A DNA stretch of 47,647 nt from Tyzzerella sp. UBA1042 (GTDB lineage: Bacteria; Bacillota; Clostridia; Lachnospirales; Anaerotignaceae): contig DCDZ01000030.1 of the NCBI GenBank assembly GCA_002316675.1, positions 27,351 through 74,997 on the forward strand, read 5' to 3'. The notes below the pieces were generated by a model. The model was not told the DNA's origin and ran no database searches. It saw nothing but the letters and a program-made list of their open reading frames with translations. The position numbers and the translations under genes are program-made. Positions within the stretch are counted from its first letter, which is position 1, and the number at the start of each line of letters is the position of its first letter. Shown here in pieces: positions 16,133-23,702 of this stretch.

Positions 16133-17719
16133 ATGGCTAAAAAAAAGATAAATTTAAATCTGTCAAGTGTAGATAACCGGGAGATGCGTTTGGGGTCCAT
16201 TATTTCATGGGACGGCAGTGCAAGTGAGCTGGTGGAAGCATCCAACTATGATATCAGAGGGCAGAAAAAAACCGGCGGTGGCTGTGGGGGAGGCAAGGGT
16301 GCAGGTTGCAAGCTTTGTGAACTGAATATGCCTTTCAATCAGCAGACAATGTGCAGTCATTCCATTGTGGGCTGTCAAGTAGGCAATCTTCCAGATTGCA
16401 TTTTGATTGAGCATTCTCCCATTGGTTGTTCGGCAATTCATCCCCGTTTTAACCTTGGGTTTCGCATTGGCTTGATGCGTCGGGGGAAAAAAGTGGAAAA
16501 TATTCAGATTTTCAGCACCAATTTATTAGAAAGAGACATGGTGTTTGGAGCAAGCGACAAGCTCCGTCGTTCCATTCGGGATGCATGGGAGCGGTTTCAT
16601 CCAAAGGCTATTTTTATTTCCATGTCCTGTTCCACGGCAATCATTGGTGAGGATATTGAAAGCATTGCTATGGAGATGGAGGAAGAACTGGGGGTTACGG
16701 TGATTCCTTTGTTTTGTGAGGGCTTCCGCAGCAAGCACTGGAGTACAGGGTTCGATATTTCCCAACATGGTGTTGTGCGGCAGATTGTAAATAAAAATCC
16801 GAAAAAGCAAGAGGACTTGATTAATATTGTGGCCTTATGGGGAACAGATTATTTTACAGAAATGTTGCGGCCCTTAGGCCTGAGAGTAAATTATTTGATT
16901 GATATGGCAAGCTATGATGAGCTGGCACAGGCCTCCGAGGCGGCGGCGACGGCAACCTTCTGCCACACCCTTGGCTCTTACATGGCCACAGCCTTGGAGG
17001 ACGAATACGGCGTTCCTCAGATTGATGCACCCCAGCCTTATGGATTTGCGGGAACGGACGATTGGCTGCGGGAAATTGCCAAGGTAATGGGTAAAGAGGA
17101 TATTATTGAAGATTATATTGCAAGGGAGCACGCAAGAGTACTGCCGAAAATAGAAGAACTGCGGGAAAAATTAAAGGGCATCAAGGGCTTTGTGGCCACC
17201 GGTTCTGCCTATGCCCATGGCATGATTTCCGTAATACGGGAGTTAGGCATAGAGGTTGACGGCTCTATTGTTTTTCATCATGACCCTGTGTATGACAGCG
17301 GCACCAGCAATCAAAATACATTAAAGCATTTGGTGGAAAACTATGGGGAAATCGATCATTTTACAGTAAGCAAAACACAGCAATTCCAGTTTTATGGCTT
17401 ATTAAAGCGTGTAAACCCGGATTTCATCATCATCAGACACAACGGCTTGGCGCCTTTGGCGGCAAAAATCGGCATTCCCGCTTTTGCCATGGGGGATGAG
17501 CATTTCCCCGTTGGTTACGATGGCATTGTCCGGGTGGGAGAGGCGTTGATTGAAATTCTTGCCCGCAAAAAGTTCAATCAAGTTTTGCAAAGACATGTAA
17601 AGCTGCCTTATACAGATTGGTGGCTGAGCCAAGAAGATCCGTTTATTTTGGCAAAACAGCCGGAAATTTTAGACGATCCTATAGAGGCTGTGATTGCGGA
17701 GAAGAAGAATGCCGTCTGA
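16133..17719 (+). CDS. Nitrogenase-like component 1 subunit, NifD-like (alpha)
   Basis: A 528-residue member of the oxidoreductase/nitrogenase component 1 family. By hand alignment to A. vinelandii NifD, P-cluster ligands are kept as Cys81, Cys99 (SPIGC) and Cys166 (MSCSTAIIGED). The cofactor ligands Cys275 and His442 are matched by Cys277 and probably His457. Residues matching Gln191 and His195 are Trp203 and Phe207, so canonical N2 reduction is unlikely. An extra N-terminal region rich in Gly and Cys (Cys51, 59, 62, 74) has no counterpart in NifD. AGGAAGG precedes the ATG. It forms a complex with the next gene product and is reduced by the NifH-like protein. The likely substrate class is organosulfur, by context only. 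Confidence 0.88.
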   Translation: MAKKKINLNLSSVDNREMRLGSIISWDGSASELVEASNYDIRGQKKTGGGCGGGKGAGCKLCELNMPFNQQTMCSHSIVGCQVGNLPDCILIEHSPIGCSAIHPRFNLGFRIGLMRRGKKVENIQIFSTNLLERDMVFGASDKLRRSIRDAWERFHPKAIFISMSCSTAIIGEDIESIAMEMEEELGVTVIPLFCEGFRSKHWSTGFDISQHGVVRQIVNKNPKKQEDLINIVALWGTDYFTEMLRPLGLRVNYLIDMASYDELAQASEAAATATFCHTLGSYMATALEDEYGVPQIDAPQPYGFAGTDDWLREIAKVMGKEDIIEDYIAREHARVLPKIEELREKLKGIKGFVATGSAYAHGMISVIRELGIEVDGSIVFHHDPVYDSGTSNQNTLKHLVENYGEIDHFTVSKTQQFQFYGLLKRVNPDFIIIRHNGLAPLAAKIGIPAFAMGDEHFPVGYDGIVRVGEALIEILARKKFNQVLQRHVKLPYTDWWLSQEDPFILAKQPEILDDPIEAVIAEKKNAV

Positions 17720-17770
17720 AAAAGCAGCGGCAATCAGCTTTATGGATAAAACGGAACGGAGGAAAGAGAT

Positions 17771-19114
17771 ATGACAGAGGTGAAAAAAAAGAAGAAAGGC
17801 AACTCCATTGTGCATCCCAGATATGGGTGTGCCATTGGTGCCGTAAATACGGTGGCGGCGATTCCCCGGGGGATACCCATTGGGAATTGCGGCCCCGGTT
17901 GTGCGGATAAGCAGTATTTTATGATTTCTTTTGAAAATGGCTTTCAAGGTGCCGGCTATAGCGGCGGCGGGGCTTTGCCCAGCTCCAACCTTGGGGAAAA
18001 CGAAATTGTATTCGGCGGACAAAACAAGCTGGATGATTTGATAAAGTCCTCCTTGAAAATTATGGACGGAGATTTGTTTGTTGTCCTAACGGGATGCTCG
18101 GGAGAGCTGATTGGGGATGATGTAGGCTCTATTGTAAGAAAATATCAAGACAAGGGTTATCCTGTGGTGTATGCGGATACGGCAGGGTTTAAAGGCAACA
18201 ACCTGATTGGCCATGAAATTGTGGTCAAGGCAATTATTGATCAGTTTGTAGGGGAGTTTCATGGGAAAAAGAAAAAAGGCCTGATTAACCTTTGGTTTGA
18301 AATACCCTATTTCCATACAAACTGGCGTGGAGATTATATCGAGTTAAAAAGAATTCTGGAAGGAGCAGGCTTTGAGGTAAATGTACTGTTTGGTTCGGAG
18401 TCCAAGGGGGTAGAGGAATGGAAATCCATACCCAAAGCCCAGTTTAACCTTGTTGTTTCGCCTTGGGTTGGCTTGGAAACGGCAGAATACCTCAAAGAAA
18501 AGTATAGTCAGCCCTTTTTACATATTCCCGTCATTCCCATAGGGGAGGAGCAAACCACAGAATTTATCAGAAAGGTGGTTGCTTTTGCAGGGATAGACAA
18601 CAAAAAGGCAGAGAAATTTATAGAGGCCGAGGCGGAAAGATATTATTACTTTTTGGAGCATTTTTCCGAATTTTTCTCGGAATATTGGTTTGGCCTTCCT
18701 GCAAGGTTTACTTCCGTGGGGGAAGCGGCTTATAACATTTCCATTACAAAGTTTTTGACCGATCAGGTTGGGTTGATTCCTGTGAAGCAGATCATTACCG
18801 ATAACACGCCGGAAAAATATAGGGAGGGCATCCGAGAGCTGTACCGCAATATATCCGACGGTGTTTCTTTAGAGGTGGATTTCATTGAGGATGGCTATTT
18901 GATCGAGCAGGAGGTGAAAAATGCAGACTATGGTTCCAGCGTTCCCTTGGTTTTGGCATCCTCTTGGGAGGCCGATGTGGTGCAGGAATTGAAAGGTTTG
19001 CTGGTTCCCATTGGAACGCCCATCACCTCAGAGGTGGTTTTGAATCGAAGCTATATTGGGTATAACGGCGCCCTCACCTTATTGGAACGGGTTTATACGG
19101 CAACCGTAAAGTAG
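17771..19114 (+). CDS. Nitrogenase-like component 1 subunit, NifK-like (beta)
   Basis: A 447-residue partner of the D protein. Three cysteines suited to half of a P-cluster are present: Cys20 in HPRYGC, Cys44 in NCGPGCAD and Cys109 in TGCSGELIGDD, matching Cys70, Cys95 and Cys153 of NifK. An additional Cys40 lies beside Cys44. It lacks the long N-terminal extension of Mo-nitrogenase NifK. GGAGG lies just upstream of the ATG and the gene follows the D gene by 51 bases. It could be called NifE/N-like by length, but the cysteine pattern and gene order D-K-H fit a catalytic heterotetramer. Confidence 0.88.
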   Translation: MTEVKKKKKGNSIVHPRYGCAIGAVNTVAAIPRGIPIGNCGPGCADKQYFMISFENGFQGAGYSGGGALPSSNLGENEIVFGGQNKLDDLIKSSLKIMDGDLFVVLTGCSGELIGDDVGSIVRKYQDKGYPVVYADTAGFKGNNLIGHEIVVKAIIDQFVGEFHGKKKKGLINLWFEIPYFHTNWRGDYIELKRILEGAGFEVNVLFGSESKGVEEWKSIPKAQFNLVVSPWVGLETAEYLKEKYSQPFLHIPVIPIGEEQTTEFIRKVVAFAGIDNKKAEKFIEAEAERYYYFLEHFSEFFSEYWFGLPARFTSVGEAAYNISITKFLTDQVGLIPVKQIITDNTPEKYREGIRELYRNISDGVSLEVDFIEDGYLIEQEVKNADYGSSVPLVLASSWEADVVQELKGLLVPIGTPITSEVVLNRSYIGYNGALTLLERVYTATVK

Positions 19115-19151
19115 CGTTAAAATAGAGTTTAATTTGAAAGGATGAGATAAA

Positions 19152-19994
19152 ATGGCCAAGAAATTAAGACAGATTGCAATATATGGAAAAGGCGGAATCG
19201 GAAAATCTACAACCACCCAAAATTTAACGGCTGGCCTTGCGGAAGCAGGCAAAAAGGTCATGATTGTGGGATGCGACCCGAAGGCGGATTCCACAAGGTT
19301 ATTATTGGGCGGTTTGGCACAGAAAACCGTGTTAGACACATTACGAGCCGAGGGAGAGGACATCAGCCTTGACCAAATTTTAAAGGAAGGCTTTCAAGGC
19401 ATTGAATGTGTTGAATCCGGCGGCCCCGAGCCGGGGGTTGGCTGTGCCGGCCGTGGTATTATTACCTCTATTGGGCTTTTGGAAAGCTTGGGCGCCTATA
19501 CGGAGGACTTGGATTATGTATTTTACGATGTATTGGGGGATGTTGTGTGCGGCGGATTTGCAATGCCTATTCGTGAAGGAAAGGCAAAAGAAATTTACAT
19601 CGTGGCAAGCGGAGAAATGATGGCGTTATATGCCGCCAATAACATTGCAAAAGGTATCCAAAGATATGCAAAGCAAGGTGGGGTAAGGCTTGGCGGTATT
19701 ATTTGCAACAGCAGAAATGTGGATCAGGAAATTGAATTGTTAAAGGCTTTTGCGAAGGAGTTGGGTACCCAGCTCATTCATTTTGTACCCAGAGATAATA
19801 TTGTGCAAAGGGCTGAAATCCGCAAAAAAACGGTGATTGAGTATAAGTCGGATGCGGAGCAGGCCGAGGAATATCGGGCTTTGGCGAAAAAAATTGAAGA
19901 AAACAAGATGTTTGTCATTCCCAAGCCCATGACCCAGGAAAGGCTGGAGGAAATTCTTTTTGAATACGGTCTGATGGACTTAGCTGCAGATTGA
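19152..19994 (+). CDS. Nitrogenase reductase-like iron protein (NifH-like)
   Basis: A 280-residue P-loop ATPase that passes electrons one at a time to the component 1 complex. Walker A is GKGGIGKST, and the residues for the bridging [4Fe-4S] cluster are Cys98 (GVGCAGRG) and Cys133 (DVVCGGFAMP). Arg101 matches the arginine that is ADP-ribosylated in some NifH proteins. The length and motifs are those of true NifH rather than the BchL/ChlL forms with N-terminal tails. It is the last gene of the operon and ends before a terminator. Confidence 0.93.
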   Translation: MAKKLRQIAIYGKGGIGKSTTTQNLTAGLAEAGKKVMIVGCDPKADSTRLLLGGLAQKTVLDTLRAEGEDISLDQILKEGFQGIECVESGGPEPGVGCAGRGIITSIGLLESLGAYTEDLDYVFYDVLGDVVCGGFAMPIREGKAKEIYIVASGEMMALYAANNIAKGIQRYAKQGGVRLGGIICNSRNVDQEIELLKAFAKELGTQLIHFVPRDNIVQRAEIRKKTVIEYKSDAEQAEEYRALAKKIEENKMFVIPKPMTQERLEEILFEYGLMDLAAD

Positions 19995-20117
19995 AAGATT
20001 CAGGAAGGTTTGTTTATCAATAAAAGCCCGATTTCTTCAAAGAAAAAACATGGATTTTTACAGTAACAATTTTTTTGTGACAACACATTTCATATCACTT
20101 TCCTTGTGATATTCCTC

Positions 20118-20154
20118 AAAAAGCAACAGGAGAAAAAGCCTGTTGCTTTTTTCG
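20118..20154 (+). terminator. Terminator of the nif-like operon
   Basis: AAAAGCAACAGG pairs with CCTGTTGCTTTT around AGAAAAAG, followed by a TT run. It is about 125 bases after the nifH-like stop. Confidence 0.88.
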
Positions 20155-20565
20155 TTTTATAAGGCTTGAAAATCTTAACATCTTCTTTGCGGCTGCATTT
20201 TAGGATTTTTTCTTCATAGTATCTCTTGCGATTATGAGGCATTTTTGCAATTTTTTGATGCTAGAGTGCTTAAAAATTATGGGTTTTTACAAATTGAAGA
20301 GTAAAAATAATAGAATATACTATAATTTCATAGTCAGTATACTGTAAAGATATTCTATTTTAGAAGTTTTCTTGTTTGATTTAAAGAATGGACAAATTTT
20401 AAGTATGGGTATATGATATGTTCAAGTTTCATTTAGAAGTATACGTAAGGCAAGCTATAAAAAGTTAATAGGTAGCAGAGAAAAAAATACACAATAGAAG
20501 ATGAATTCAGGAAAGCACGACAAAAAGCCGTCTTGCGGCGGCTTGAATTGTGGTCAAATAGCGAT
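20155..20565. other. AT-rich non-coding gap with nested inverted repeats
   Basis: No gene seen. ATAGAATAT (20310-20318) and ATATTCTAT (20350-20358) form perfect 9-base arms. Between them lie ACTAT/ATAGT arms and the perfect palindrome CAGTATACTG (20335-20344). TATACTATAAT within the structure also resembles a -10 region. Near 20524-20545, AAGCCG and CGGCTT arms flank the transposase remnant. The function is unknown; a mobile-element boundary or regulatory RNA is possible. Confidence 0.45.
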
Positions 20566-20835
20566 TTAGCAGTTAGGAACGTAGAGTTTGTTGTCGCACA
20601 GAACAGTGTAAATAATCAGTGTGAGCTTTCGAGCGACGGCGCCGATAGCAGTAGAGTGCTGTTTCCCCTCAGAGCGTTTTTTCTGATAGAAGGCGGATAA
20701 AAGCGGATTGTAAAACGCTGCAACATTAGCATCCAGCCAAATCGCGCGGCGCAGATGTGGTGAACCACGCTTAAGCTCAAGGAGGTGTACTCCCATTCCT
20801 ATCCACTGCTTGCATTGTACCAAATTCGCTCCAGC
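20566..20835 (-). pseudogene. Remnant of an IS110-family transposase (C-terminal part)
   Basis: Read on the minus strand, this codes for the end of a transposase. It includes KRGSPHLRRAIWL, then NVAAFYNPLLSAFYQKKR, TAIGAVARKLT and a stop after DNKLYVPNC. This pattern is the conserved C-terminal Transposase_20 region of IS110-type DEDD transposases. Roughly the N-terminal two thirds, including the DEDD catalytic part, is missing, and several otherwise conserved residues look changed. It is a decayed insertion sequence lying between the nif-like operon and the ATP synthase operon. No clear element ends or target duplication were identified. Confidence 0.75.
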
Positions 20836-20876
20836 AGGAGCAATATTCAATACGATTTTATTATATGAGGCGGTGA

Positions 20877-21353
20877 ATGATTGTGAGGAATTTGGCGGTT
20901 CATAAAGCAGCATTTTTATTTTTTATGCTTTGTTTAATGATTTTTGCTTCTTTTGCGTTGCGCAATATAGGAGGAAGGCATTTTTTGCATGGGAATAAAA
21001 CAGAAAAAACCAGCTTGCTGAAGGCCGAACTGAAAAGCCGCAAGGACAGTATTGCAGAGGTAATCCGAGATATGGGCTTTGATTGCGAAAGTAGCTTGGA
21101 ATCCATGGATAATACAGGAACCGTTGTTATGGAAAAAGCGGTTTTCGATACTCCTTCTTACGATGATTTGCCTAATGAAAGCAAAAGTTTTTATCCCCTT
21201 TTCTTAAAGCTAATGATATTGCCATCCTGCGCTCTCATTTGTTTGTTCATGCGGCGATGGCTTATATTCGTGTCTAATTTTAAGATTGGATTGAGCATGA
21301 TCCGTTATTTACATCTCAAGGACGGAAAAAAGGAAGCAGTCTCATTTCATTAA
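20877..21353 (+). CDS. Unknown membrane protein upstream of the ATP synthase operon
   Basis: A 158-residue protein with one hydrophobic segment near the N-terminus (about residues 11-28) and another near residues 107-127. A charged linker of about 75 residues lies between. TGAGGCGGTGA precedes the ATG; a GTG at 20883 is an alternative. I do not recognise the family. It occupies the place where atpI (ATP synthase protein I) often lies, but its topology, with two segments and a large extramembrane loop, does not match AtpI. It is 127 bases upstream of atpB. Confidence 0.55.
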   Translation: MIVRNLAVHKAAFLFFMLCLMIFASFALRNIGGRHFLHGNKTEKTSLLKAELKSRKDSIAEVIRDMGFDCESSLESMDNTGTVVMEKAVFDTPSYDDLPNESKSFYPLFLKLMILPSCALICLFMRRWLIFVSNFKIGLSMIRYLHLKDGKKEAVSFH

Positions 21354-21480
21354 TCCAATTTATTCCATGATTTAAAAAGTAGATTTTTTTTGAAAACGCC
21401 ATTTTACAAAATGAACTGGTGTGTTATTTGTGTACGTAAGATTTTAAAAATTACATAGTTTAGCAGTGGAGGTGAATGGT

Positions 21481-22164
21481 ATGCAGGATGTTGCCTCGCA
21501 GTTAATTGAAGCGTTGGGGAGCAAAACAGTAGCCCTTCCCGGGCTAAACGGGGTACAGGTTCCGGAGTTTATACTGACCAGTTGGGGAATTATGGCATTG
21601 ATCATGATTATGACATTGGTGTTTACCAGAAATTTAAAGGTTGTGCCGGGAAAAGCGCAAGTGGTGCTGGAGGGCATCTATCTGTTTATTCACAATTTCC
21701 TCAGCGATATTCTGGGGGAGCGGGGAAAACGGTATATCCCTTATTTGGGTACGGTTTTGTTGTATTTGGCTGTTTCCAATACCATCGGTTTGTTTGGGCT
21801 GACGCCGCCTACAAAGGATTTGAATACTACGGCAGGGCTTGCCCTAATGAGCATTGTGCTAGTGGAGTATGCGGGAATTCATGAAAAAGGGCTGAGAGGG
21901 TATTTTAAAAGCTTTGCCAGTCCTATGCCGGCCATGATGCCCTTTAATGTGTTGGAGATTTTTATTCGACCGTTATCTCTTTGTATGCGGCTTTTCGGCA
22001 ATATTTTTGGGGGCTTCGTCATTATGGAACTGATTCGGCTGATTGTGCCCGTCATTATCCCCCTCTCCTTCGGGTTTTACTTTGATGTTTTCGATGGATT
22101 GTTACAGGCATATGTTTTCGTATTTTTAACATCTTTGTTTATGCAGGAAAAGCTGGAGGCATAA
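21481..22164 (+). CDS. atpB: F1Fo ATP synthase subunit a
   Basis: A 227-residue membrane protein forming the ion half-channels next to the c-ring. The essential Arg is in LCMRLFGNIFGG, and the C-terminal helix GLLQAYVFVFLTSLFMQ is conserved. The ATG at 21481 is preferred to an upstream GTG-like start at 21466 because GGAGGTGAATGGT gives proper spacing. It is the first structural gene of the nine-gene operon. Confidence 0.96.
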   Translation: MQDVASQLIEALGSKTVALPGLNGVQVPEFILTSWGIMALIMIMTLVFTRNLKVVPGKAQVVLEGIYLFIHNFLSDILGERGKRYIPYLGTVLLYLAVSNTIGLFGLTPPTKDLNTTAGLALMSIVLVEYAGIHEKGLRGYFKSFASPMPAMMPFNVLEIFIRPLSLCMRLFGNIFGGFVIMELIRLIVPVIIPLSFGFYFDVFDGLLQAYVFVFLTSLFMQEKLEA

Positions 22165-22212
22165 AAAGATGCAAGGAAAAAGAGCAGAAACGATAAATAG
22201 GGAGATGGAATT

Positions 22213-22437
22213 ATGTCGGCATTGATTGGAATCGGCGCAGGAATCGCCGTGTTTACAGGCATTGGAGCAGGTATCGGTATTGGTATTGCAACATCAAAGG
22301 CAACGGAGGCCATCGCAAGGCAGCCGGAGGCCAAGAGTGAAATGAATAAAACATTAATTTTGGGCTGTGCCTTGGCAGAGGCAACGGCAATTTACGGATT
22401 GGTCATTGCTTTTTTGATCATCTTTTTTTCAAAATAA
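22213..22437 (+). CDS. atpE: F1Fo ATP synthase subunit c, copy 1
   Basis: A 74-residue hairpin of two membrane helices joined by the polar loop ARQPEAK. The ion-binding Glu lies in LAEATAIYG. Compared with the Na+-binding c subunit of Ilyobacter tartaricus, the helix 1 Gln is replaced by Ile (GIGIGIA) and the Ser after Glu by Ala; Thr and Tyr further on are kept. This favours H+ over Na+ as the coupling ion. It differs from copy 2 at only four residues (Ser2, Ser28, Ser42 and Met44). Confidence 0.96.
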   Translation: MSALIGIGAGIAVFTGIGAGIGIGIATSKATEAIARQPEAKSEMNKTLILGCALAEATAIYGLVIAFLIIFFSK

Positions 22438-22461
22438 TTTAAAAATAAGGAGGAGAATCTC

Positions 22462-22686
22462 ATGACAGCATTGATTGGAATTGGCGCAGGGATTGCGGTA
22501 TTTACAGGCATTGGAGCAGGTATTGGCATTGGCATTGCAACAGGAAAGGCAACGGAGGCCATTGCAAGACAACCGGAGGCCAAGGGCGAAATCAATAAAA
22601 CACTGATTTTAGGCTGTGCCTTGGCGGAAGCAACGGCAATTTACGGATTGGTTATTGCCTTTTTGATTATCTTTTTTTCAAAATAA
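22462..22686 (+). CDS. atpE: F1Fo ATP synthase subunit c, copy 2
   Basis: A second 74-residue c subunit, 24 bases after copy 1, with its own AAGGAGGAG site. It has Thr2, Gly28, Gly42 and Ile44 where copy 1 has Ser, Ser, Ser and Met; the other 70 residues are the same. The same ion-site residues are present, including Glu in LAEATAIYG. The many third-position changes between the copies argue for an established tandem duplication rather than an assembly error. The c-ring may be built from one or both forms. Confidence 0.96.
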   Translation: MTALIGIGAGIAVFTGIGAGIGIGIATGKATEAIARQPEAKGEINKTLILGCALAEATAIYGLVIAFLIIFFSK

Positions 22687-22704
22687 GAATAGGGGGGACC
22701 GTAC

Positions 22705-23193
22705 GTGTTTCAGGTAGAGGTATCCTATATTATCGTTGGCATTGTGAATATTTTAGTTTTATTTCTTTTCCTCAAGGTGTTTTTATTTCAGCGTGTAGGC
22801 GCAGTCATTGAAAAAAGGCAAAACACAATAAAAACCTCTTTGCAGGAGGCTGAGGATAGAAAGACGGAGGCTGAGCAGCTGAAGGAAAATTACGAAAATG
22901 ATATTTCTAAGGCAAGGGATCAAGCGGCGGTTATTATGAAAGAGGCCAGAAAAATGGCTGAAATAGAATATGGCAGGATTTTGGATGAGGCAAGGGCAGA
23001 GGCCGCCAGAACCTTGGAAGAATCAAGAAAAATGATTGCGTTGGAACAGAAAAAATCGGTAGAGATGGCCAAGACGGAGATTGCCGATGTTGCATTGCTG
23101 GCGGCGGCCAAGGTCATTGGCAGGAATGTGAACGATAAAACCAACCGTCAGTTTTTGGGTGAATTCTTAAAAGAAGTAGGTGCTGAAAAATGA
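22705..23193 (+). CDS. atpF: F1Fo ATP synthase subunit b
   Basis: A 162-residue protein with one N-terminal membrane helix (about residues 7-27) and then a long charged helix, AEDRKTEAEQLKENY onward. This is the peripheral stalk that holds F1 to subunit a. The start is GTG at 22705, preceded by AGGGGGGACC. Its stop overlaps the atpH start as ATGA. Confidence 0.93.
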   Translation: MFQVEVSYIIVGIVNILVLFLFLKVFLFQRVGAVIEKRQNTIKTSLQEAEDRKTEAEQLKENYENDISKARDQAAVIMKEARKMAEIEYGRILDEARAEAARTLEESRKMIALEQKKSVEMAKTEIADVALLAAAKVIGRNVNDKTNRQFLGEFLKEVGAEK

Positions 23194-23696
23194 TCACACA
23201 AAGAGCATTTCATTTTGCCAAGGTACTTACTTCCTTGCAAATTTCGGAGGAAGTGATCCACGGGACGGAACAGTGCTTGCTTATCTGTCTGGAGTTAACG
23301 GAGGCGTTGGAAAATCCTTTGGTAAAAAAAATGGAGAAATACAAAGTCATAGAAACTGTTTTTGACGCTGCAATTGTTGATTTTATGAAGCTCTTATGTG
23401 CCCATGAAGCCATAGGGATTTTTGAGGAAATTCAGGAGGCATATGAGGCCTTGACATTTGAGCAAAGAGGAATTTTAAAAGCAAAGCTTTGCTATACCAT
23501 GGAGCCTGAGGATGCCCAACTGGAGCAAATAAAGAATATGCTTTGTGAAAAATATCAGAAAAAAGACGTGTTTCTACAACTGGAGGAGGCTCCCTCTCTG
23601 ATTGGCGGCTTTGTTTTATATGTGGGCGGCACGGAATTCGACAAGAGCATCAAAGGCGCAATATCAGAATTACAGAAAGCACTGATTGAGAGGTGA
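23190..23696 (+). CDS. atpH: F1Fo ATP synthase subunit delta
   Basis: A 168-residue cytoplasmic subunit linking the b stalk to the top of F1. The C-terminal segment, ending IGGFVLYVGGTEFDKSIKG, matches the conserved OSCP/delta end (usually GGxxxxxGxxxxDxSxxxxL). The N-terminal helical domain is divergent, as is usual. Position between atpF and atpA confirms the call. Confidence 0.93.
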   Translation: MITQRAFHFAKVLTSLQISEEVIHGTEQCLLICLELTEALENPLVKKMEKYKVIETVFDAAIVDFMKLLCAHEAIGIFEEIQEAYEALTFEQRGILKAKLCYTMEPEDAQLEQIKNMLCEKYQKKDVFLQLEEAPSLIGGFVLYVGGTEFDKSIKGAISELQKALIER

Positions 23697-23702
23697 CACA
23701 TT

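Noticed and set aside
16133..19994. Dark-operative protochlorophyllide/chlorin reductase or F430 (CfbCD) enzyme
   Set aside because: Those systems need no NifB or NifX and lack the Cys275-type cofactor ligand; here both are present, as are importer and sulfur genes.
16133..19994. Ordinary N2-fixing nitrogenase
   Set aside because: No nifE/nifN, residues matching Gln191 and His195 are lost, and the K protein lacks the usual N-terminal extension.
22213..22686. Tandem c genes as an assembly artefact
   Set aside because: The copies differ at several amino acids, many synonymous sites and in their flanks.
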